From positions 310,001 to 374,000 of the forward strand of contig JAVTLE010000001.1 of the NCBI GenBank assembly GCA_033439295.1: a DNA stretch of 64,000 nt, written 5' to 3'. How positions within the stretch are numbered: the first letter of the stretch is position 1; every line of letters starts with the position of its first letter. The notes below the pieces were generated by a model. That model did not search any database, was not told where the DNA came from, and worked only from the letters and a program-made list of their open reading frames with translations. The translations under genes were made by a program, and so were the position numbers. Shown here piece after piece: positions 11,901 to 22,936 of this stretch. The DNA comes from Deuterostichococcus epilithicus (Eukaryota > Chlorophyta > Trebouxiophyceae > Prasiolales > Stichococcaceae).

Positions 11901-14900
11901 CTGCAGCTGCTCGCCGCTTGGGCGGCGGCAGAAACGCAAAGGCATTGGCGCCGTCCGCATCCTCTGCTGAGCCCAAGCTGCTGCCAGCTGCCGCCTTATG
12001 CGGGCTGCCTGCCGAGCCATCCACACCGGCGACGGCGTCTGCTGCGGTGGTGCCAGGCTGGCGTTGAGAGGCAGAGGCCGCCGCCGGCGCCGGCGGCAGC
12101 CGCAGCGTCTGCTTCGCCGGTGACGCCGCCGACGGCACGCCTGCTACTGCCGCCTCGCCGCCTGCTGCACCTCTGCTGGGGGAAGCGCCGGCTGCGGCTG
12201 GCGGCGCCGCGGCCGGCGGCCCCTTGCCAGGCGACGCCTGGGAGCTTCCGCCAAAAAAGGACATGATGCTCGGCTGGCTGCGGTCGAGCGGCTTCCCCTG
12301 CTTCCCGCCGCCCTTCCTGCCGCCGCCGCCGCCGCCGGCGGAGGCCCTGCCCCGCTTCCTGGCGCCGACCCCGCCGCCGGGCGTGCTGCCGCCCGCCTTG
12401 CGTTTGCCGCCTGACGCTGGCGCCGCAGAGGACGAGGGAGTCCTGGCCAGCGAGGCGGTGCCCACTGAGGACGCAGCGAGCTGCTCGGAGGAGGGCTGCA
12501 TCGCATCTGCGACTACAGAGCACAAGGACCTTTCAGCCTGGAGGTTCCAGCGCTTGAGCGATCCCCAAGGGGTTGCCGAGCATTCATGTTGATGGTAACC
12601 TCGGCTGCTAAGGAAGGCAGTATTTCCGGGGGCAAAGCAGGCATGTCACAGGCATCAGGGACCGGCAACCGCTCACATGCTGCAGGGGTCCCGCCATCAA
12701 AGTATGCATTGAGGGCATTGGCAACGTTGCCGCCTGTCCTTGCCAGCAGACTCTCCGCCTATCAGGACCAATGCACACCAACGTCAAGGCCCTTCTCGCA
12801 ATTTGTCTAGTGTATAGTGGCAGCACATTCAGGTGGGCAGACGGTACTGTGCTGGACCTCCAGAGCGACGATTGATCATGTCAGTCATGGCCCAAAGAGC
12901 TGCACAATTCCCCAGAGGCCTGTGCAGAATGCATTGTAGCTCACAAGCATCGAGCCGCCGGCTGTACGAGGCCAGCGGCTTGATGCGGTGACGCAGCAGT
13001 AAGCGGGTCCAGAAGGGCGCATTTGTCATGGTCATGCGTGAAAGCACCTGTGCCTTCGTCACCTCGTCACCCAGCACACCCATCAGCTCGCTCAGCGCCG
13101 GGCTGGAGGGTCCAGCGCCGCTTGCGGCGCTGCCGCCACCGCCGGCCGTTTGGCCTCCATCCGCCGTCCCAGCGCCGCCCTCCGCCGGTGCATCTGCCAT
13201 GGCCATGTCGCCGCTGCAGCCGCGCCTGCTGCTGCCCGGTTGCGGCGGCGAGGATGCTGCATCCATGCAGTCGGGCGGTTGCGTGGCAGGCGACTCAGCA
13301 TCGGCTCCTTTGGCAATTGCCTCGCCAGGGCCGCCATCGCCATCACCCCCCTCTCCTGCCGCCGCTGGCGCTGCTACCGCCCCTGCCGGCAGGGGCTGCG
13401 TGTCCTCAGAGTCCGGCGAAAGCTGCTGCAGCGCGGCGCCTGTGATGTCGCCGGCATCCCGTGCCGCCGCCCTAGCCGCTGCTGCGCCTGCCTCGCGTGC
13501 GGCAGCACTGCCGTCCGGCACGACCTGCCAGCCGTTCTCATCCATTGCAGACGCCGCCAGCGCTGCGGACAGGTCCGGGTCCGGCTGCTGCTTCCTGCTG
13601 CCTGGGACTCGCGCAACCGCCGCGTCTGACGCTGCTGCCGCCCCGCCAAGCCCGGCGCTGCATGGCTGCGCGCCAGCCGCCGGGCTGTCTGACCCCGCGG
13701 GCCGGCTGCCCGCATTCTCGCCCGGCATCACGGGCTCCGCTGCGTCAGCTGGCTCCACCGCCGGCGGCTGTGAGGAGGGCGCGAGACCTGCGGTGCCCAG
13801 GCGGGCGGCTGACTGGGCGTTGATGCGTGCTGCCAGGCTGCCGGATGCAGGCGGAGCCTTGCCGCGCGGCTGGCGGGGGCCAGCGCGGTGCCGCCCGGGG
13901 GCAGGGCCAGAGCTGCGGCCGCTGCCAGCCGCCTGCGCCGGAGGCACTGAGGCGCTGCCTGTCGTGCTTTTCTCCTCCTGCGGTCAGGGATGCAGCGGTC
14001 AGGGATGCAGCCGGGTTGACGCACGAGGCTCTGCTCGCACTGCCGCATCGCCAGCTGGCCTTAGGCATTGCTTGGGCACTCACAAGCCGGGGCCGGACGT
14101 GGGCACCTAAGCGTGGCCTTGCAGACGAATGCAAATCGCACCTGTGGCTCGGACTTGACGATCGGAATGACAGGCATGACGGGCGGCGGCAGTGCAGCCG
14201 CCTCAGGCCATCCCTCCTCGAGATCCGGGCCTGTCAAGCCCTCTGGCGCATCCAGCTCGCCAAACGTGCCATCCTGCAGCCAGCCACGACAGAGCACGCG
14301 CCTGAGTGACTGGCAACCATGCTTCGAAGGGCAAGATGATGCGGGCGACCCTCGAACCTGAAAATGTGAACGCTGTGGACGCTCCGCCGGGCCAGGCACC
14401 CAGGAGATGCAGCCTGCTGGATGTAACTGGAGGTCGCCTGCCGACTATAGAACTTTGCTCTGGAATGCTGGCTTTTCATCATGGCATGATGACCCTTCAA
14501 GGGCAAGGAGCTGCATCTCGCGTCTTGTGGATGGGCGTTGATGAGTTCATTACTCCTGCTGCCTAGGGCAGGGGCCACTGACACATTGAGCAACGAGACT
14601 GAGACATCAGGCAACATAACGTGCCCCTCTCACCTCGATTTCCTCGAGCTTGGGAGCCACAAAGCTGCCGCCAGCACCATCCTCGGACTTGACTGCGCCG
14701 AACGTCCCAGCAGGCGCTGCTGCAGCATCCGCGGCATCCATCGCATCCATTGCTGCCGCCATGCCGCTGGCGGCCAATCCTTTGGTGGCAGAGCTGTTGG
14801 GCCCGGGCCCGGAGGCTGCGCACAACCAGGGCACAGGCTTGCACGATGCAGGCGGTCTGGACTCATGAGCACCTCCGGCAAGCGCTTGTGCAGCTGCCCG

Positions 14901-17900
14901 CAAGGCGCCAACGGTTATGCGCGGGCAAACGCGCCGACCCCCCCGGGAAAAACCGACATGGAATTCGACGCCTGTCTCGATTGATGGGATTTCGGGGACC
15001 CGAACAAGGAGAGCTGCACTGCTTTTAAACGATGAGACGCCATCAGAACAACCAAGAGGTTACATTTCGACGTGCTTTACCCACCTTTGCGCTGAAACGC
15101 GGACAGGAAGCGGGACTTGGCTGCAGTCTCGTCCACCAGGCCTCGGAAGTGTTTGAGCATGCCGGCGACGCGCTTTTCGCCCTCCACATCGCCCTTGCCA
15201 CAGTTGACCGTCGGGATGATCTGCGAGGTGGGGCCGGTGCACCGCAATTGGCGGCAGCGGGAGAGGCCGCCCATCTGCAGTCATGGCGGTTGAACAAGGA
15301 CAAAAGAGGCAGCTGATGGCGCTGCCAGCAGCAATGACCGCCCTGCCGCAAGGCCAGGACTGCCGGGGAGGCGAATGGAGCCCCCCACCAAGCGTCCAAA
15401 AACGGGTCCCACCTCCTGTGGCTTGAGGAAGCGCACGTACTCGCGTAGCTCGTCGTAGCTGCTGTGCTCGCTGTACGGCACGAGGTGCACCTGCGCAACA
15501 ATGCCCCACGTTGAGGGCAGGAGTTCGTGGGCACTGCAGCACCCATGTGCTTTTGCAGCGCTCCAGCTCAGTTCGCACCAGGCTAGACAAGCGCGGCATG
15601 CCTGCGCGCCCAGAAACACCAGCGGCGGCACCGAGCTTCGGCAGCCGGCGCACGGGCCGCGCGAGATGATGTTCCCGGTGCCTCTCGAGGTGACGCGATG
15701 CTTTCTGACAGTAGGAGACGTGTGAGGCATGCCACTGAAAAGCGAGATTCAGACACACCTGGCAGGAGGCCTTTTTGCGCACAGGGAAGCTGGCCTTCTT
15801 CATTTCGTACATCCAGCCCGTCGGCACAAAGCCCACCACCTGTGTATAATTTGATTTCTTTCTTCAGTAACGAGAGTCAAAGAACCAAAACAAGCAAACC
15901 TACGCAGCGGCAGGTGCCTGCTTAGAGGTCGTGCTGCTCAGGTGCCGAGCGCCGAGGGGCCGCTGCTCGTGTGCACCCTGCCCGACAGCGTGCACGCACG
16001 CAGCCGGATTGGGTCGCTGCATTGGCGCTGCCTGATTGCACCTCTGCAGCTGCAGTCTGGCGCGGCCATAGCAGCACACCACACCTGCACCTCGTGCTGC
16101 TGTGCCAGGCACGTGCCTGTGCAACATCGGCAGTTGGAGACCGACACTGCATGGGCGACAGAATGCTGTTCTTTGCGACCGATAGAACCTAGCTTCACCT
16201 CCTCCGCGCGGCGCTCCTCCCGGTGCGACTCCATGTTCGTGAAGTTGGGACGGAAGAAGGGCCAGGTGTCGCCCAGGAAGCCCCAACCCGCGACGTGCAC
16301 CGGCGTTTCAGCCGCGTCGGTAGTAAACACCTCCTCCACGTCCACACCTGGTGAAGACTCAGGGCTCCTCATCGCCGCCACCAGTGACTCTAGACAGCCC
16401 GCGACTAACTCGTCGAGTGCCGTCGGTGACACCACAAAGCCTGCAAAGGCCGGGGCCCCTGTAGCTGCCGCATGTGCAGCCCAGACTGCGTGAGCCCATG
16501 CCGCTGGACTGCCATAGGTTCAGCAGCGCCACTGCCGCGCCGCACTGTCTTGCCAAGCCAAGCCTTGTTGGGCCAGAACAGCAGCTGCCAAGACAAGCTG
16601 AAGCTTGAGAAGGCAGCGCACCAGGCAGCTGCAGGCAGCGCATGATTCCCATCTTGCGGTCCGACAGGTGCAGCTTAACGCCGCACCGCTTGTGCACCTG
16701 CGGCAATTTATCTGTTATTGTAAATATCATTACTACTTGGAAGTGAACGCAGGACACTGCAGGGCATTGCCTCGTGACTACAGGCGGTCAACGGGTGCCA
16801 GGTGGCAGCCCAGTGACTCTGGGTCCATCGCTGGTCAGCTGCTCATGCCGCCAGTGCATAGCTGCCGACAACATGGTATAGAGGTCACACCCCGGCAGCG
16901 CCCATCGTTGGTGGCCGGCCCCCGCACCGCCAGCAGGGATCCTCTCTCTGCTGACGTCGTGTTGCAACGGGATGAAGGCGCACGACTGCTGTAGTGCGAG
17001 GCCGGGGAACGCCGCAAAGCTTTCTCACCGCCAGCAGGATCTTCTCCTTGCCGATGACATAGGTCGAGATTACGAAGGCGCGCTTGTGGCCGCCGGGCTC
17101 CTTGAGCATGCGCTCGATGGTGGATGCCACATACTCCACCGCCGCGTCCTGCCGGGGGGCATGGCGGCACCATCAGCCCGACTGGGTGGTGTGCCATTGG
17201 GCAGCAGGCTTGCCGCGCAGACCCCGAACAGCAAGCCCTGGATCTCGGCGTAGCAGCCTGCACTGCATCAGGGGCCTCCGGGCGTGGGCGCTTGCTGTCG
17301 GCCCGGTGCAGTGCCTGACCCATGCGGCCAGACCCACCCCACCTGGAGCGGGAAGGTGTACTTCGGGTTGCAGTAGGTGGTGTCCTGCAAGGCACATCAC
17401 ACAAGGCCTCGGCAAAACTTTGACCTACTGTCCTGTTGCATATGAGCCCGTGATATAAAGCCTACACCAGGCTGGACTTCACCGCGCGGCTGGAGCCCTG
17501 ACTGCATGGCGAGGGTCGGCGGCGACTGAGCGTGACTGAGTGTAGGAGCAGGGCGCGCACTCGATGCGATTGTCCCATTTGAAATACAATGAAATAGCCT
17601 GGAGCGAACTCCTCGTCGAAAGAGGGAGCCAAAGCCAAGAGTCGCAGTGAGGGTGCATGCATCAGGTGCGCGCAGCAGGCTCACCAGAAACACGGCGCGG
17701 GCGCCGACAGCGTGCCGCAGGTGCGCATTGTCCTGCAGCGCCGCTGCGTAGCGCATGTCGCCGCAGTGCAGGTAGGTGGCGCCGCATGGCAGCCGGAAGA
17801 TGAGCTGCACCGCGCCGGGGCAGTGGTTGGCGTCCACCAGCGTCACCTCCACGCCTGCAACCCCGCATACATGCGAGGCTCGGACCGGGTTCCAAATGAT

Positions 17901-18740
17901 GGACACACCCAACCAACATTCCTGAGGCGGCAATCTCTGCAAAGAGCGCCCAGGCGGTGTGCACGACACCCACACGGTCACCCACGCCTCGGTTTGTGCA
18001 GGCTGGCACCATATATTCTGCAGCACAACAGTCTGCATCACTTTCATGGACAGCTGCCTCAGCTGGTGCCAGCAGGCCCGGCATACCGGCGGGCTGGCAC
18101 CATACATTCTGCAGCACAACAGTCTGCATCACTTCCATGGACAGCTGCCTCGGCTGGTGCCAGCAGGCCCGGCATACCGGCGGGCTGTTGCCTCCACCGC
18201 GCCTGACATGCACGACACTCTCGCACACGCCTGCAGCCACGCTGAGTTGGTGCTCGGAAGCCGCCTTGGCGGGACGGGCGCGCCTTGCACGGTGATGGGA
18301 GCGTCCATCGGCAGGCGTCTGACCAGCGTGGGGTTGACACCCAGCATGTGGACGATGAGACGCGCCGTGACCTCGCTGCAGTAGATCAGCCCCGCATCCC
18401 AGTTCTCCGTGATGCCCTGATAGTGGTCTGCGCCGGCAGTAGGCGGCAGGGGTCAGTGGCAGGGGCACAGCCGGGGTACAGTCCATGCCAGCCACTTGTC
18501 GGCGGGTCTGTGCCGGTCTCGGGTCACCCTGCCAGCTGACATGCCCTGCCAGGTGACGGGGCCTTGGCAGAGGCTGCGCCGGCGGGAGGTTGTGTTGGAG
18601 GGCAAACGTCTTGCTCAAAAGCCCGTGCCTGAGTGCGCATGGCTGAGGAAGTAGGCGGTGACGGCAGGCGACACGCTGCGGAAGCCATCCACTGTGAATG
18701 TGGTGCCTGGAATGACCTTGTGCGTCGGCAGCTTGTCCAT
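3149..18740 (-). CDS. LIG6: DNA ligase 6 homologue: beta-CASP (SNM1/PSO2-type) nuclease fused to ATP-dependent DNA ligase
   Basis: 33 exons in consistent phase (about 1922 aa): 18629-18740, 18284-18427, 17685-17854, 17343-17384, 17029-17148, 16622-16697, 16199-16440, 15759-15839, 15413-15490, 15085-15220, 14634-14815, 14142-14273, 13071-13977, 12677-12733, 11847-12506, 11480-11656, 11133-11275, 10841-10922, 10475-10533, 10111-10248, 9433-9566, 9030-9137, 8361-8512, 7787-7932, 7400-7481, 7052-7182, 6546-6647, 5774-6280, 5096-5217, 4477-4657, 3921-4061, 3557-3634, 3149-3295. The N-terminal metallo-beta-lactamase/beta-CASP part keeps HAHSDH (split between exons 1 and 2), DANHCPGAV, HCGD, STYVIGKEKILL and VPYSEHSS. 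The middle has a UBA-like helix (SELMGVLGGNVANALNAYF) and a PIP box QPSIMSFF (12253-12276). The ligase has EFKYDG (adenylated Lys), LDAELVAVDR, EGLMLK, WIKIKR and GVSLRFPRF. The domain order matches Arabidopsis LIG6. Inferred role: DNA end processing and joining. The protein is longer than the plant enzyme owing to low-complexity inserts. Confidence 0.93.
5361..5390. repeat. (GCT)10 microsatellite in a ligase intron
   Basis: Ten uninterrupted GCT units, read as AGC on the coding strand, inside the intron between ligase exons 5774-6280 and 5096-5217. It is non-coding there. Confidence 0.9.
8449..8735 (-). repeat. Tandem decayed copies of a ligase exon start in the preceding intron
   Basis: The 5' part of exon 8361-8512 (coding KTKAELDAAAKAALDAF) recurs upstream in its intron: the CAGCTCCGCCTTGGTCTTG block at 8482 returns at 8593 and, degraded, near 8695. 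The spacings are about 111 and 102 bp. Confidence 0.8.
17998..18190. repeat. 91-bp direct repeat in ligase intron 2
   Basis: A block starting GGCTGGCACCATA (18001 and 18092) and ending CCCGGCATACCGGCGGGCTG is present twice with only a few substitutions, and a third partial end follows at about 18173. It lies wholly in the intron between exons 18284-18427 and 17685-17854. Confidence 0.85.
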
Positions 18741-19572
18741 ATTTCTGTGGTGTGCCGCCGGCGACTGGTCAGCTGGACAGCTGCAGGGCTTCAGCAAGCG
18801 TATTCTGGGGGCTGCGCCATGCGCGATTGCCTGCAGCGCGGTGGCAAGTGAATGCGCGGCATCTGGCGAACGACGCTGCTGCGTGCGTTCTGTAGCCGAC
18901 TTCTGCGCCTCAAATATGATATTAAGGGATCTGCAGAAAACACAGCTGCTCAGGTCGGGAGCTGCACCATCCAGGCAGCCATGCCGCAGCTCAGCATGCA
19001 CAGCACAGGCCGCGCCTGCTGAGTTTCAGCTCTGAAACGGACGTGGAACCCTGGCGAGCTCTAGAGCAGAGGTTTTCTGTTCGAATAAGGACCTCAACTC
19101 GGCCTGGCTCTGCGAAAGTCGCTGTTACTGACCAAGCCAGGCGAGTACAGTGCAGCTTGGAGAGACTTGCTACCTTGCGTGCAACCTTAAGCTTGCAAAT
19201 CACTGTCCTCAGGCAGGCGAACGCGCAATGCGGCCTTGCAAGTATCAGAGATGAAACCAATTGGCCCAGGTTTGCCCTGGGCCCCTGGCACCGTGGAGCC
19301 CGCTGGCATCAGCTTCACCGCTGCTCCGACACCCTTCGCTCCGACACCAGATCCAGAAAATTGGAAATTGCGAGGAGTGGTACTCTGCTTCCGCAATGCT
19401 TGAACCAGCTTGATTGATCGAAACGTCCCGCTGAACCTACCAGGGCTCGCTGGCCGAAGGTGCAGACGTTGGCACCTGAAACTCGGTAGCGCACTTGGAT
19501 ACTGTATGGTGATGGCATTCCAGGCACAAGACACCTTGCTGCACAACATCTGATGTATCTCTGAAAGGAGTG
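18741..19572. other. Intergenic between head-to-head genes; probable shared promoter
   Basis: 832 bp between the start codons of the ligase gene (-) and the CPBP protease gene (+). No further exon recognised and no promoter motif that I can name with confidence. Confidence 0.5.
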
Positions 19573-21918
19573 ATGGGATCCGGTACTTGCTGGAAGGCGG
19601 TCCTGCCGTCACGCGTCGCGCCGGCCGCCCTTGATTTGCACACACTGGTCAGGCAGCGACTGCAGCTGGGATCGCAGCGCTCCCTGTCCACTGTGTGCAC
19701 AAGTCACTCGCAGCGACAAAGGGCATGGAGCAGCGCGCACGTCAATGCAAGTCGGCTTAATTGCGCGCCATGCGGTGCGGCGGGAGGCGCGGGAACATCA
19801 GAAGCCTCAGCAGAGGCAGCAGAGCCAGGGCGGAGGGGGTCGGCAGCAGGAGGAGCGACGGAAGCAGAGCAACCATGCAGCTACAGTCACGCCACCGGCA
19901 ATGGTTGCGGCGGGGACACGCCAGATCTGCCAGGACTTGCGGGGTCAGATGTCCCACCGCAGCTGTGGCACGTGCCATGGGATGACTGGTGAGACGTCAT
20001 ACAGCCATGCACGTTTGCGGTTGAGTGTGCTCTGTAGGGTTTCTTTTGGTCAACTTGCTGCGGCCAAGACGCCGAATCCTCACAGCCTACAACGCTCACG
20101 CTGCATCGGACTGACCCACCGACGTGTTTCGCCATGCGCAGGCACACAGCGGGCGTCATGGTCCAGCTGTGGGCCTTGATGTTGCCGCTGGGGTTTGGCG
20201 GCGTGGCGATCATCGGGCAGCTGCAGGGGCTGACGGCAGCCACCATGGGGCCGGCGGACCGGGTCAGGCTGCTGCATGCTGCGTGCTGAGCTGCTAACAA
20301 CATGCTCTTTTGAAAGCTTGGAGTTAGGCTTCTATGCGCCCTGCCACCATGCTGACACGCCTGCGAAGGGACCGACTCGTCCCTGGGGACCATGCAGGAC
20401 GGCGCAGTGCCACGGCATCATGACTCTGTGCCACCGTCGTGTGCAGGCAGTTGCGGCGGCAGCATCAGAGCTGGTGCAGCTGGCGGGCGCGACGGTCATC
20501 CTGCGAGGTGCCTGCCGGCGCCACCAGCCGCTGCCGCAGCCCTGGTAGGCAGTCAGGGACGCTGTCAAGTGAGACCCTTCTGATATGCCGGCAGGGCAAC
20601 CAGCGGGCGTGAGCGGCTTCAGTGTGGCGGACCGCACGTGATTGTGGCGGCAGTCGTGACAGCGCACTCGTGGGCATTAGCATTCTAGCGCGGGGTCGGC
20701 CCCACACCACGGACGGTACAATGTTTCTGGTGGAGGTGCAGGAAGATGCGGCTTTCCGCGCTGCAGCTTTCATCATTCCATCTGCGCTACACCTTGCTCT
20801 GTCATGCCCAGCTCCGGCCGCTGGTGCACAAACCAATGTGGCATCGAAACCTTGCGCTGCAGGTTCAGGTATCGACTGGACCGCGGCGCGCTGTTCAACG
20901 GTCTGGCGGGCGGTGTTGCGGCGCTGGCTGCTGTGTCGCTGGCGGCAGCGGCCCTTGCCGTGACGCTGCAGCAGAGCGGCGGCGGCGCAGACACAGCGCA
21001 GGCCATACCGCGGTCGCAGGTAACGCATTGTGGGTCGACAGCTGCCTCAAAGGACTGATCTCCAAGCTGCGGCGTTGGCATGGATCCGGTGCATTCAGTG
21101 CGCGAGCACGAACAATCGGCAGCAGTTCGGCGCGTTCCTTTCGAGCCGTTGAGACGGCGGCGCAGCACACGGCCACAGCGTCGCTTCCGACCACAGCCCC
21201 CGCAGCTGCACCGGCCCTCCTCCAGTGCTGGCGGCCATCACACCCTCCGTCACCCACGATCGCCCCGCATACATCTCCCTGACGAGCCGCGCCCGCGTTG
21301 CTGCAGTCCGAGATTGGCGGCGTCCTGGCGGGCTCGGGCCCGCTGGGCGCCGCCGCGGCCGCTGCCGCCAGCGTGGTGCTGGCGCCGACCCTAGAAGAAC
21401 TGGTGTACCGCGGCTTCCTGCTTCCGTCACTCACCAAGCGGCTACCGACGCCGGTTGCGGTGCGCTCGCCGCCCATTAGACGTCTGCCGTGGTCGCGCAC
21501 ACTGCCCCTGCCGCCTGGAAGCGGATGCACCGTCGCCAACCCTTGCATCTCAGTGTGCTAGGCCGTCTGGGGCCGCGGCATGACACGCGGCGGGGATGAG
21601 GCGTCATGAGGTTTATAGCTTCCTAATGAGGACCAGCCGGCTGCGGGCACGCGTCCCTGTGACGTTCCTGGTGCCGTCGTGGCTTGCATCATCCGAACAT
21701 CAGTGTCCGACAGGCGCCTGCATCCCCTGCAGGTCGCCCTGAGCTCGGCAGCCTTTACGGCAGCGCACTTGAACCCCGCGGACGCTGCGCCGCTGTTCGT
21801 CCTGGGCTGCATGCTGGGCGGGACGACCGTGGCGGCGGAAGGCAACCTGCTGGCGCCAACACTCGCGCATGCACTGTACAATGGCGCGGTGTTTGCCGCT
21901 GCTGCGGCAAGGAACTGA
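19573..21918 (+). CDS. CPBP-family (CAAX-type, Rce1-like) intramembrane metalloprotease, probably plastid-targeted
   Basis: Six exons in perfect phase: 19573-19988, 20142-20262, 20447-20544, 20863-21019, 21307-21459, 21733-21918 (376 aa). The N-terminus (MGSGTCWKAVLPSRVAPAAL, then Arg/Ser-rich) resembles a plastid transit peptide. Several hydrophobic segments follow ([47 protein letters not shown]). The family motifs are complete: EELVYRG (motif 1, EExxxR), FTAAH (motif 2, FxxxH) and LAPTLAHALYN (motif 3, His and Asn). In this family the two Glu and two His residues bind the catalytic metal within the membrane. Plant relatives include envelope and thylakoid proteins. The substrate cannot be inferred. 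Start chosen as the first ATG of the open frame that gives the transit-like sequence. Confidence 0.9.
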
Positions 21919-22936
21919 CCCTGCTTGCAGCGCATTCAGGAGCCGCAAGGATGTGGTTAGTTTGAGCACGGGCACTTTCCCAGAAGCGCAGGGACTGCTT
22001 ATTGTTGACCCAGTTTACGATCGGCAGCCGCCCCTACGGTATTACTGTTACGTGAATCATTGCACGTAGCAGCAGCTTCAACGGAATTCTGCTTGTGGTT
22101 TTTGGGCGTTGCAACATGCGAGCACGCACTGCAGGTATGTTTGGGTCCTTCAGCGTGAGTTCGAGGGAGCTCTGTACGAAAGGTTAGGTTTCAGCTGCAG
22201 TAACCTCGCCAGCACTGCAATACATCTGGGGTGCTGCTGCTGCTATGGCCAATGGATGCAATGGGTAGTTCTCACCCTGCAGAGATGACGTAGTATCAGA
22301 TGTGTCATGCAGCAAGTGAGGTAGTAGGTGACACTTGCACGGGTTTCACAATTTCGAGTTCCACAGATCAAATGCTCAATGCACCAATATTCAACACTCT
22401 CAACTACAACTAAATTGTCCAATCGATTCAAGATCCAATAACAAAATCTACCTACTAATGGAAGCACACCAAAGGAAATCAACATGGCACATAAACAGCA
22501 GCCCAGTGTCTCAGGCCTGCTGCAACATGCCACAACAGGCGGCACTGCAAGTGTGTAGTCCTACAAAGCTGCAAATCGGGGCGACGCTACTTGCCGGAAC
22601 AGGCGCGGCCGCCTCGACGACTCGTTCTGAGAGCTGCCCTACCGAACATTGCACACTAGCCTCACTGCTGACCAGATCCTTTCCGCCCAAAGAGGAAACA
22701 ATTAATGCTGAATCGCCGCACGCAACTGAATGCTGCCGCAGGCATGGTCTTGCAATCAATGTCCAACCGCGCCAATGGGGGTTCTTACTAGCGCACCGCT
22801 TGCCTCGATGCTGGGTTCCTGTGACAGCTACCGGAAGGTTTAGTTGTTTCCAAGGCCATTCCTAGAGGTCGCAGCGCAACTGTTGCCGCCAGCATGTTGC
22901 AGCTGACATGACAGGCCGACTAGGGTTCGACTTCCA
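21919..22936. other. Intergenic, facing 3' ends
   Basis: About 1 kb between the CPBP protease stop and the stop of the next minus-strand gene. Base composition drops in G+C around 22340-22500. No exon, RNA gene or repeat recognised. Confidence 0.55.

Noticed and set aside
13048-13070. Ligase exon 13 extended to a donor at 13047
   Set aside because: That donor is phase 0 and does not fit the phase 1 exon at 12677-12733. The donor at 13070 restores both phase and the expected UBA length.
13028-14110. 360-codon plus-strand open frame
   Set aside because: Antisense shadow of ligase exon 13; the minus-strand reading joins flanking exons in phase and contains the UBA-like helix.
22336-22865. Open frame in the A+T-richer intergenic region
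   Set aside because: No motif, no splice partners, and it lies between two convergent 3' ends.
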